In this document: in pieces, positions 34,021 through 41,382 of the stretch | Position numbering within the stretch: position 1 is the stretch's first letter | Layout of the letters: each line of letters starts with the position of its first letter | Assembly (NCBI RefSeq): GCF_014873495.1 | Contig: NZ_JADBGF010000001.1 | Span: forward strand, 310,001 to 374,000 | Source: Streptomyces stelliscabiei | GTDB taxonomy: Bacteria > Actinomycetota > Actinomycetes > Streptomycetales > Streptomycetaceae | Direction of reading: 5' to 3' | Length of the DNA: 64,000 nt | The notes under the pieces: model-generated | The model's database searches: none | What the model saw: only the letters and a program-made list of their open reading frames with translations | What the model was told of the DNA's origin: nothing | Program-made: the position numbers and the translations under genes

Positions 34021-34061
34021 GGAGTGCCGGGAAGTCTGGTCGGCGTACGGAGACCGCTCTA
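34021..34061 (+). promoter_or_regulatory. Conserved leader RNA element, copy F (STAS gene)
   Basis: Core GTGCCGGGAAGTCTGGTCGG within 34021-34045, preceded by TATGCAAAGATT and a CCAGG/CCTGG hairpin (33999-34022 region). It is followed by a weaker GGAG/CTCT pairing. The STAS start is 31 nt after the core. It is the most divergent copy outside the core. Confidence 0.7.
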
Positions 34062-34076
34062 ACCGGAAGACGCGCG

Positions 34077-34544
34077 ATGAAACCGCCCCAGTCCAACCCC
34101 GAGGACGAGACAACAGCCGCCAAGCCGATGAGTAGTGGCGTTCCGCCTCACCATGGGGAGGACCTGCTGGAGGTCGGGAGCTCAAGGCTTTCGATCCAGC
34201 CCATCGCCGGTGGTCAATCCCCTCCCCTGCTGGAGCTACATCTCGCAGGGGAGCTCGACATCGACACCTCCGCGAGCTTGCGCGAGTACCTGGCTGGACT
34301 TGCCGCCCGTTCATCTAGCGGCCTACTGGTACTGAACCTCTCCGGTATCACCTTCTGCGATTCCGCAAGCCTGTACACGCTGCTGGGTATCCGGCAGGCA
34401 CTGTCCGTGGCAGGCATCGAGGTACAGGTCGCCGAACTCAGTGCCGCTACGCGGGCTGCTGCAGAAAGAGCCGGTCCGCCCGTCCTCCGCAAGGTTCTGG
34501 GCACCCCTGGCCCGATTCCGCCCGATCGCCGACGTTTCTCCTGA
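34077..34544 (+). CDS. STAS-domain anti-anti-sigma-like protein
   Basis: 155 residues. A disordered N-terminus of about 45 residues precedes a clear STAS domain: LLELHLAGELDIDTSASLRE, SGLLVLNLSGITFCDSASLY and TLLGIRQALSVAGIEVQVAE. The FCDSASL loop keeps a serine in the position phosphorylated in SpoIIAA/RsbV. A kinase/phosphatase partner-switch is therefore plausible. A SpoIIE-type phosphatase gene lies 2.2 kb downstream on the other strand. Its leader RNA matches that of the other STAS gene and two antiporters. The start follows GGAAGA. Confidence 0.85.
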   Translation: MKPPQSNPEDETTAAKPMSSGVPPHHGEDLLEVGSSRLSIQPIAGGQSPPLLELHLAGELDIDTSASLREYLAGLAARSSSGLLVLNLSGITFCDSASLYTLLGIRQALSVAGIEVQVAELSAATRAAAERAGPPVLRKVLGTPGPIPPDRRRFS

Positions 34545-34986
34545 CATCTCCGGCCGCGCCTGGCCAGATCTTGCACGCAGCGCCTCGCGGCATCCATGAA
34601 TGGAGTCGGGACGGCAGATCAGGTCTCCATAGGCGGCGGCCGAAAGCCCGTGGGCCGCGCTGCACCGGACTCTCCCCTCCCACAACCCGGCGCCGACGAC
34701 ACTCGCGCCTGCAGGCCAATGCGAGGTCGTGGCCGTCGGCGCCCATGAGGCCCCCTCATTGGCGCCGGTGTTCATGTGACGGAAGCACCGGACCCCCGCC
34801 CTTCCCCCAGGTCAGGGAGATCTGCACCTCAGCATCCGGGATACCGTTTCGATCACACTGCAAAATTTACCCAGCGCAATGATTCATTCGCCCGTTCCAT
34901 CCGTACCCCCTGACGACCCATCCGCACGGTGGGTCCGGTGCCACGCGCCGGACCCAGGGTGCGGCCACCCGCTGCCAGGAGCTGCC
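34545..34986. other. Non-coding stretch
   Basis: About 440 bp with no supported gene or strong hairpin. The segment near 34860, GCAAAATTTACC, is unusually AT-rich for this DNA. It may mark the promoter of the DUF4142 gene. Confidence 0.4.
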
Positions 34987-35742
34987 ATGCCCCGCACTTG
35001 GAACATCGGAACGATCTTCGTCAGCGGCGGTCTGCTGCTGACCGTCGCCGCGCTCGCCTACCCCGCGATGCTGGGAGTCGAGAAGACGGCCACGGGAACA
35101 GAGCGGATCATCGCCAACACCCCCTACGGGCCGCTCACAGAAGCCGACCGTGACTTCGTCATCAAGGTCCGCTCCGCAGGACTCTGGGAGTACCCCCTCG
35201 GTGAAATGGCCATGGAGCGCGGTACGACGCCGGAGATGAAGGAGGCCGGCGAACACCTGATCGTCGGCCACGCCGGCCTCGACGAGATGTGCCGGAAGAT
35301 CGCCCCCGAGCTGAACATCACGCTCAACAACCAGGCGAGCCCGCAACAGCAGCAGTTCGTGGCGACTGTGGACGCGGCCAAGGGCAAGGAGTTCGACTCC
35401 ACCGCGGTGCAGATCATGCGTGTCACGCACGGCCAGATCTTCCCGGCCATCGCCAAGATCCGCGCCAGTACGCGCAACACCCTCGTGCGTCAGTTGGCGG
35501 ACCTGGCCAACGACACCGTGCTCGACCACATCACCGTGCTGGAGAAGACCGGCCTGGTCAACCACGACCAGGTCAACTACCAGCAGACCAACCCGCCGAA
35601 GCTCCCCAGCGAACAGGTCACCCCTCCGGTTCCCCAGCAGGGAGCCCCCATGGTCGTCCTGACCCCGCGCCCGGATCTGGATGTGCAGACCGCTGCCCCG
35701 ACAGCAGGCCCGACTCCTGATCCCTCACCGTCGTCCAAGTGA
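34987..35742 (+). CDS. DUF4142 secreted/membrane-anchored protein
   Basis: 251 residues from an ATG after AGGAG. It has an N-terminal signal/anchor (IGTIFVSGGLLLTVAALAYP) and a DUF4142 helical-bundle domain: PLTEADRDFVIKVRSAGLWE, LGEMAMERGTTPEMKEAGEH, FDSTAVQIMRVTHGQIFPAI and LADLANDTVLDHITVLEKTG. It ends in a Pro/Thr-rich tail (about 50 residues). The ferritin-like bundle of this family is often stress-related, but no metal ligands are evident. Probably exported and cell-surface. A strong terminator follows. Confidence 0.85.
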   Translation: MPRTWNIGTIFVSGGLLLTVAALAYPAMLGVEKTATGTERIIANTPYGPLTEADRDFVIKVRSAGLWEYPLGEMAMERGTTPEMKEAGEHLIVGHAGLDEMCRKIAPELNITLNNQASPQQQQFVATVDAAKGKEFDSTAVQIMRVTHGQIFPAIAKIRASTRNTLVRQLADLANDTVLDHITVLEKTGLVNHDQVNYQQTNPPKLPSEQVTPPVPQQGAPMVVLTPRPDLDVQTAAPTAGPTPDPSPSSK

Positions 35743-35763
35743 CGCGACCACCGACCCGCCACG

Positions 35764-35800
35764 CCGGCCTCGTCCTCAAGCGAGGGCGGGACGAGGCCGG
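35764..35800. terminator. Terminator after the DUF4142 gene
   Basis: CCGGCCTCGTCC (35764-35775) pairs perfectly with 35789-35800, 22 bp after the stop. Confidence 0.75.
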
Positions 35801-36146
35801 GTCCGGGCCGCCGCACGAAAGGAGCGCACATACGGGAGGAACGCGGGACCGCTACCGCATCGACGACCCGTGCACCACGGCCAGAGCGGCAATGGCGAAC
35901 CTCGGCACATGGGACATCAGTCCGCCCTCCGCCCCGCGGTCACCGACGCATCGCAGACCGCCCCGCCTACAAGTCGTCCGCTGTCGCGTGCCGCGGCTGC
36001 CCCGATACGGCGCGCAGATCAAGAGCCCTCGCCCCCTTACTCGCCCATCACGGCTTCCCTGACTAGTGCGATACCGGTCAGCGGGCAGGTCGGATCGGCC
36101 GACCAAGCGCGCACGACGGCAATGGCCGCGTGCCCGGGGCATGCCC
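35801..36146. other. Intergenic stretch between convergent genes
   Basis: About 350 bp with no gene I can support. Open frames lack domains and ribosome sites. Confidence 0.4.
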
Positions 36147-36680
36147 TCAGGCGCCGTACCCCACCGTCGCGTCCACCCAGCCCAGGGGATACAGCTCCGG
36201 GTCGTCCGTCATCGGGGCCAGTGGCTCCATGCCCGCCTCGTTGAACGCGGTGAGCGCGTCCACGAGCGCCGTCCGCTGGTCCGGCACGAGCCGTTCGACG
36301 ATCGTGGCGATCTCTGTACGGCGCCGGGCGGTGACGTCGGCGACCGTTCGCCGCCCCTCGTCGGTCAGCTGGAGCATGGTCTCGCGGCGGTTGTCCGGGT
36401 TGATCCGGCGGTCGGCGAGCCCGGCAGCGATCAGCCGGTCGACCATGCGCATGGCTGTGGACGGCGCGACCTGGAGCAGGTCCGCGAGCACGACGAGTTT
36501 GGTGGCGCCGCGGGTCGACAGCACCACCAGCATGCGGAACTGCGGCAGCGTCACCCGCTCCTCGACCTCGGCCAGGGATCTGGCCGACACCGCCACCAAC
36601 AGCCGTGACGCGGTCAGCACCGCACGGGTGACCGCGTCGACATCGTCCATGCCCCTTGAAGGGGTCCTACGTTCCGCCAT
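36147..36680 (-). CDS. MarR-family transcriptional regulator
   Basis: 177 residues. Winged-helix MarR domain: TLPQFRMLVVLSTRGATKLV, VLADLLQVAPSTAMRMVDRL, IAAGLADRRINPDNRRETML and QLTDEGRRTVADVTARRRTE, flanked by dimerisation helices. The start at 36680 follows AGGGGGGC; an ATG ten codons later is possible. It lies 34 bp downstream of the SpoIIE-type phosphatase gene on the same strand and may be co-transcribed. The ligand is unknown. Confidence 0.88.
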   Translation of the reverse strand: MAERRTPSRGMDDVDAVTRAVLTASRLLVAVSARSLAEVEERVTLPQFRMLVVLSTRGATKLVVLADLLQVAPSTAMRMVDRLIAAGLADRRINPDNRRETMLQLTDEGRRTVADVTARRRTEIATIVERLVPDQRTALVDALTAFNEAGMEPLAPMTDDPELYPLGWVDATVGYGA

Positions 36681-36714
36681 GCCCCCCTTTCTACGCGCTG
36701 AGGCACCCGCGTAC

Positions 36715-37803
36715 TCAATCGGCAGGAGCAGATTTTCCCATTCCATGACCGTGGTAGCGCAGCAGGAGCATGGCGGCGTCGTCGTGCGGCGGACCAGCGG
36801 CGTGCCGCACCACGTCCTCACGCAACGCGATCAACGCGCTGTGCAGGTCAGGGTCTTTCAGCAGATGCGCCCGTTCGGCGAGCGGATAGAAGGCTCCCTG
36901 ATCGTCACGTGCCTCGGTGACGCCGTCGGTGTACAGAAGTAACTGCTCACCGGGTGCGAAGGACACCGGGTACGGTTTCGGGCCGTCGCTCCCGGGAGCG
37001 CCCAACCCAAGCGGCAGGGCATAGGAAGGAGGCTGCGGGAAGTCGGCGGTGCCGTCCCGGCGCACCCGCATCGGATCCGGGTGACCGTAGTTGACGAACA
37101 CCACTTCGTGATCGGAGCCGAACTCGGCAAGGATCGCCGTGACGAACTTCTCCCCCTCCAGTTCCCGGGCGACACTCCGCTCCAGCCGCTCGCCGAGCCC
37201 CACCAGGTCGGGTTCGTCGTGCGCTGCCTCCCGGAAGGCACCGAGCACCACGGCGGCCGTCTCGACGGCGGCCAGCCCCTTGCCCTGCACATCACCGACG
37301 ATCACCCGCACACCGTGCGGCGAGGCGACCACCTCGTACAGATCGCCCCCGATCCGCGCCTCGGCCACGGCGGAGGTGTACGACACCGCCACCCGCAGCG
37401 GGCCCGCCGTCAACGGCACCGGTCGCAGCAGGACCCGCTGGGCGACCTCGGCGATCGAGCGGACACCGGCCAACTCCGTTTCCCGGCGCGAGCGCATCAC
37501 GGCGGCGGCGATACCCACCCCGGTGACCCCGGCCACCGACCCCAGGGCCGCGAAGCCCCGGCTCGCCTCGAACAGGCCGTTGTACAGGCCGAGTCCCACG
37601 CACAGCAGCAGCGCCACCACACCGATGACGGCGGTACGCCGCCATCCCCCGACCAGCCCGGAGAAGGCCGGCCCGAGGGAGACCAGCGGGAGCAGTCCCA
37701 CCCCGGGCCCCGCCACGACGTCCACCCCTGTCACCACGGCCATCACCGCGACAGGCATGCAGGACAGCAGCATGCCGTGGGACGGCGGCTCTTTCATGGT
37801 CAT
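36715..37803 (-). CDS. Membrane-bound SpoIIE/PP2C-type serine phosphatase
   Basis: 362 residues. Three or so N-terminal helices (LLSCMPVAVMAVVTGVDVVA, AVIGVVALLLCVGLGLYNGL, GSVAGVTGVGIAAAVMRSRR) are followed by a PP2C/SpoIIE domain. Its metal-binding motifs are GGDLYEVVASPHGVRVIVGD and VQGKGLAA, with LLLYTDGVTEARDDQGAFYP and the C-terminal DDAAMLLLRY. Such enzymes dephosphorylate STAS anti-anti-sigma factors, and STAS genes lie at 34077 and 7364. The start at 37803 follows GGAGAGCGCC. No kinase-like anti-sigma gene is nearby. Confidence 0.9.
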   Translation of the reverse strand: MTMKEPPSHGMLLSCMPVAVMAVVTGVDVVAGPGVGLLPLVSLGPAFSGLVGGWRRTAVIGVVALLLCVGLGLYNGLFEASRGFAALGSVAGVTGVGIAAAVMRSRRETELAGVRSIAEVAQRVLLRPVPLTAGPLRVAVSYTSAVAEARIGGDLYEVVASPHGVRVIVGDVQGKGLAAVETAAVVLGAFREAAHDEPDLVGLGERLERSVARELEGEKFVTAILAEFGSDHEVVFVNYGHPDPMRVRRDGTADFPQPPSYALPLGLGAPGSDGPKPYPVSFAPGEQLLLYTDGVTEARDDQGAFYPLAERAHLLKDPDLHSALIALREDVVRHAAGPPHDDAAMLLLRYHGHGMGKSAPAD

Positions 37804-37965
37804 GGCGCTCTCCAGCGGTGTCGCGGCACTGGAGAGCCGCCCTGCGCAGACACCCCTCCTCAACACTTAGACTATGCAAGGATTGCTGCGACGGCACGGC
37901 TCTCGCTCCGGCCCTTTACCCAATCGATGCCGAGATCCGACATCCCACCGGCTCATGGAGACCCG

Positions 37966-38472
37966 ATGCGGCAACCGGAAGGCGACGCCCCGCACCGCCC
38001 CCGACTCCCCTCCGGATGGAGATGCTTCGCCCTGCGGCTGCCGATCCTGTTGTTCCGTGCGGGACTGGGGCCCCTCTTCGGCGGACGGTTCCTGCTGCTT
38101 CACCACGTCGGCCGCGTCACCGGAGCCGACCGCCATGTGGTTCTGGAGGTGGTGGCGCGCGATCCGGCAGGTGGCAGTTGGACGGTTGCGTCCGGCTTCG
38201 GGCCGACGGCGGACTGGTACCGCAACCTGCGCCGCCGACCGCAGACCGTCGTCCAGGTGGGGAATCGCCACTATGCGGTCGACGCACGATTCCTCGCCCC
38301 AGAAGAGGGGGCAGAGATCATGGCCCGGTACGCGGCGCGACATCCACGGACCGCCCGCCGACTGTGCGCCTTCATGGGTCTGACCGTGGACGGCACCGCG
38401 GCATCGTTCCGAGAGGCGGGCAGAGCCATCCCGTTCGTACGGATCCATGCGGCCGAACAGCATCTGCGCTGA
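37966..38472 (+). CDS. Nitroreductase/deazaflavin-dependent (DDN-type) oxidoreductase
   Basis: 168 residues, one split-barrel domain of the F420H2-dependent DDN family. The diagnostic stretch is LLLHHVGRVTGADRHVVLEV. It is followed by WTVASGFGPTADWYRNLRRR and PQTVVQVGNRHYAVDARFLA. Conserved residues for F420 phosphate binding (the GR.TG loop and W..N(L)R) are present. The substrate is unknown; related proteins reduce nitroimidazoles or quinones. Starts at an ATG behind GGAG. It stands alone between two oppositely oriented genes. Confidence 0.88.
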   Translation: MRQPEGDAPHRPRLPSGWRCFALRLPILLFRAGLGPLFGGRFLLLHHVGRVTGADRHVVLEVVARDPAGGSWTVASGFGPTADWYRNLRRRPQTVVQVGNRHYAVDARFLAPEEGAEIMARYAARHPRTARRLCAFMGLTVDGTAASFREAGRAIPFVRIHAAEQHLR

Positions 38473-38685
38473 GCAGCCCGTCCGCCATCGCCTCGGCTTG
38501 GCCGGGAGTGACGATCACGGGCTGCTTCAACCGCATTCCTGGATTCACGGCGAAAGGCGGTGCTCACCCGGCCCTCCGTTCCGGCCCTCTGCAGGAAGGT
38601 TTCAACGACACACCGTGATCCGGCCCGTGCAGCCTGGCGCCCTGGATCAACTGCGGGGCGCCGCACCGCGGTGACCGTTTTGCCG

Positions 38686-39900
38686 TCACACCGCGGCGAT
38701 GCCCTCCATTCCGGATTCGGCGAAGGCGGGCAGTCCTGTCACGGTCGTGACCTTCGTGAGCGAGCCGTTCCTGCCCACGCGGAAGCCGTCGACCGTACCG
38801 GAGACGGCGTTCTGCACATACAGGAACTTCTCGTCCTCGGTGACGGCCAGGTCGATGACGCCCTGGGACCGGGCCGACGGGGGCGTCGCCACGCCCACGT
38901 CGTTCGTGAGCGCCAGGCGCCCGCGCTTGTCCACGCGATAGCCGCTGACCGTGGAGTTGCCGGTGTTGCCCCCGTAGAAGAAGTCACCGGCGCGCTCCAG
39001 CCAGCACAGGGTCTCCTGCCCGTTGGCCAGCGGGCCCTGAACGACCTTCAGGGTGCCGTCGCGGCGCACCTTGTAGGTACTGACCGTCGACTTCTCCGCT
39101 TCGGCCACCAGCATCCGGCCGCCCCGGGCGAAGGTGATCGCGAAAGGCACCCCGCCTGCGGACTCGTTGACGACCGGTTCCTGCGCTGGGCGCCCGTCAC
39201 GCCCCATGGGGAAGACCTCGACGGTGTTCGCGGACTTGGTGGTGACGACGAGCGCCCGGCCGTCCGGGGTGAACGCGACCTGCCCCGGCGAACTGCTGAA
39301 CAGGGGGACCTCCTCGTTGTCCAGTCCCAGGGAGCGCTGCGAACCGCGCAGGGGCTTCAGCCCGTCGGAGGTGATCCGGAAGCCCTGGACGCTCCCCTCC
39401 CCACCCGCGTTCATGACGTACGCCAGCCGGCCGGAGACCGTGATCGACGCCGGGAAGTCGCCCCCGGAGGGCACTGTCTGCCTATCCGTCAGCTTCTGCC
39501 CCTGGACCAGGAACGAGGTCACCGTACCGCTTCCGGCGTTGACCGCCAGCAGCCGCCCCGACCGGTCGTCGTAGACGAGCGAGCCCTGCGAGGCGAGGGA
39601 GTCGGTCGGTGCGTCGATCTGGTCGCCGCCCCTGCCGCCTGTGGCGTAGCGGCCCGCGGCGGTCAGCGTGCCGTCGTCCCCCCGTTTGAAGACGTGGATG
39701 GTGTTGCCATCGAGTTCGTTGCCCTGCACGAACACCGCGTGGTCGGCGCCGACCTGCCCGGAACCCGCGTACCGGCGGCTGGTCTCCCCCGCCGAGGCCA
39801 CGGTCACCGTCACCGCGGCCGCCGCCATGGCCAGGGCCACGGCTCCGGCGATCGTCAGCCGGGCCTGTACCGGGGACCTGCGCCTGGTGTGCCTGCTCAT
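38686..39900 (-). CDS. Secreted lactonase-like beta-propeller protein
   Basis: 404 residues with an N-terminal signal peptide (QARLTIAGAVALAMAAAAVT, cleavage near ASAGE). Six or seven repeated blades of the lactonase/YncE type follow, for example LVYDDRSGRLLAVNAGSGTV, PASITVSGRLAYVMNAGGEG, QVAFTPDGRALVVTTKSANT and DLAVTEDEKFLYVQNAVSGT. The repeats fit a seven-bladed propeller; no catalytic residues are evident, so enzymatic activity is unproven. Starts behind GAGGAG. A motif 95 bp upstream (39995-40012) is shared with the region before the DUF1996 gene. Confidence 0.85.
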   Translation of the reverse strand: MSRHTRRRSPVQARLTIAGAVALAMAAAAVTVTVASAGETSRRYAGSGQVGADHAVFVQGNELDGNTIHVFKRGDDGTLTAAGRYATGGRGGDQIDAPTDSLASQGSLVYDDRSGRLLAVNAGSGTVTSFLVQGQKLTDRQTVPSGGDFPASITVSGRLAYVMNAGGEGSVQGFRITSDGLKPLRGSQRSLGLDNEEVPLFSSSPGQVAFTPDGRALVVTTKSANTVEVFPMGRDGRPAQEPVVNESAGGVPFAITFARGGRMLVAEAEKSTVSTYKVRRDGTLKVVQGPLANGQETLCWLERAGDFFYGGNTGNSTVSGYRVDKRGRLALTNDVGVATPPSARSQGVIDLAVTEDEKFLYVQNAVSGTVDGFRVGRNGSLTKVTTVTGLPAFAESGMEGIAAV

Positions 39901-39994
39901 AACTCGCTCCTCGAACCCCTCCGCCATCCTCGAACAGTGGCGGATTGAGCCAGAGTCACCGATGAGACGCCTGAGCCTGAAGGGGTTCAGCCTC

Positions 39995-40012
39995 CCTGTC
40001 AGGTTCTCGTAA
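39995..40012 (-). promoter_or_regulatory. Motif TTACGAGAACCTGACAGG upstream of the propeller gene
   Basis: On the minus strand this reads TTACGAGAACCTGACAGG. A near-identical motif, TTACGAGACCCTGACGAGG, is at 59168-59186 upstream of another minus-strand secreted-protein gene (57265-58764). Possibly a promoter or binding site for a shared regulator. Confidence 0.4.
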
Positions 40013-40345
40013 TAACCCTGACGTCCGTGTGACGACCACGCGGGCCCGCCAGATCGCCGTCGGGGCCTCGCGGCCGGGCCCACTGCTGGCGCTCTCGCTT
40101 TGCACTGTGCAATCATCGAGTGGGGCCCGCCCGGCGGCGGACCGCCGGACGCCCGGGAGTGACGACGGCGGAGTACCGAGGTGAACATCGACGCGTCGGT
40201 CGCCGGAGGCCCCGCCAACCGGTCCGCGCTCAACACGGCCCCCAAGGCCGTGGCAGACCACAGGAGACCACGGGGCGTCAGCTCCTGCCAGGAGTCCGGC
40301 GCGCAACGGGGTCGCCGGCCAGAAGTGGGGAACGGAAGGTGCGGC

Positions 40346-40873
40346 GTGACCGCTCGCATGCCGGACGGAGACCAGACACCGGACGGCGATGGCCTCAGAC
40401 CACTCGCCGCGGATGAGGTCTGGCACAGATTCCTGACCGACAGCGAACACGCGATACGGGAAACCGCGCCCAAGGAGCTCTCCGCCGCGGAACGTGGGAC
40501 GGCGTCTCGGACGGCCAGCCCGCCCTCCCGTCCCCAGGGGGGAGGACACACACGAAGGCGTCCTACAAGCCCTCTCCGGCAAAGGCCCGCCTCGCTCGAC
40601 GGGACGGGAGCCGTCGGTGAGCTGTGGCAGCCCACCGAGCCCCGCCCCCACTCGCCCTGGCGGGAGCTGGACGGCCGAGCAAAGTGCCGCCGCATCGTCC
40701 GTGCACTGGGAACGGCTGCCGCGATCACTCTCGCCCTCGGTCTCTGCTCCCAGCTGGCAGCCCCCGGCGACCCACACGACGGAGAGGACGACACCGTCTC
40801 ACAGCAGTCGGAGCAGGCTCCCTCCGCATGGCCCGCAGACACACCCCACATCACGGCTCCGCCATCCGGCTGA
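40346..40873 (+). CDS. Membrane protein of unknown function
   Basis: 175 residues from a GTG behind GGAAGG. A conserved-looking N-terminal segment (LAADEVWHRFLTDSEHAIRE, APKELSAAERG) and a short motif GELWQPTEP.....PWRELDG precede one membrane helix (RALGTAAAITLALGLCSQLA). A short acidic tail follows. I recall similar Streptomyces proteins with the EVWRKFLTDSE and WRDLD motifs, but no function. The long linker is Arg/Pro-rich. It lies upstream of the CopC-CopD gene on the same strand, 510 bp away. Confidence 0.6.
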   Translation: MTARMPDGDQTPDGDGLRPLAADEVWHRFLTDSEHAIRETAPKELSAAERGTASRTASPPSRPQGGGHTRRRPTSPLRQRPASLDGTGAVGELWQPTEPRPHSPWRELDGRAKCRRIVRALGTAAAITLALGLCSQLAAPGDPHDGEDDTVSQQSEQAPSAWPADTPHITAPPSG

Positions 40874-41382
40874 GGGCCGTCGACGGCTGTGCGTCGATGC
40901 TCGGCAGGACTGCGGCCGTCGGCGCTGCCCGCCCCCCGCCGCCAACACCGCCGGACCCTGGCCCCGCAGGATGGCGGACCCGGATGTCCGACGTACATCG
41001 CCGAAGCATCGCCAGTGACCGTCACGGTCACAGCGCAGCTCGCACGCCCACGGCGGTCCGTCCACAGGGCCGGCCCGGCGGGGCGCCCGCGCCAGGCTCA
41101 TCCACGAAGACGGCCGCCGACGTCCCGCCCGCCGAAAGGAGCACCGTCGCACCGGACGACTCGTCAACCGCCCGTCCGCTCACCGGCTCCCTGATCGCCG
41201 TGCCGGTCGTACCGGGGGCGGCACCTGGTGGCTGGTCAGGCGTCGGGCGTTCTCCGACACGGGGTGCTTTCCCGTGCCGACCCCGCGGCAGGAGACACCC
41301 GCCCTCGAACGACACGGTGGCGGGCATCTGCACACGCGTGCAGCACTCTCGCCAGATCCAAGAACCGCTCCGGAGACATGAA

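Noticed and set aside
2821..34061. Cobalamin-riboswitch-like GGGAAG segment within the leader core
   Set aside because: Only a short stretch is similar. The B12-box and kissing-loop parts are absent, the element is far too short, and no cobalamin-related gene follows.
37862..37890. CTATGCAAGGATTGC upstream of the F420-type oxidoreductase, similar to the start of leader copy F
   Set aside because: The invariant core and hairpins are missing; the match is limited to about ten bases.
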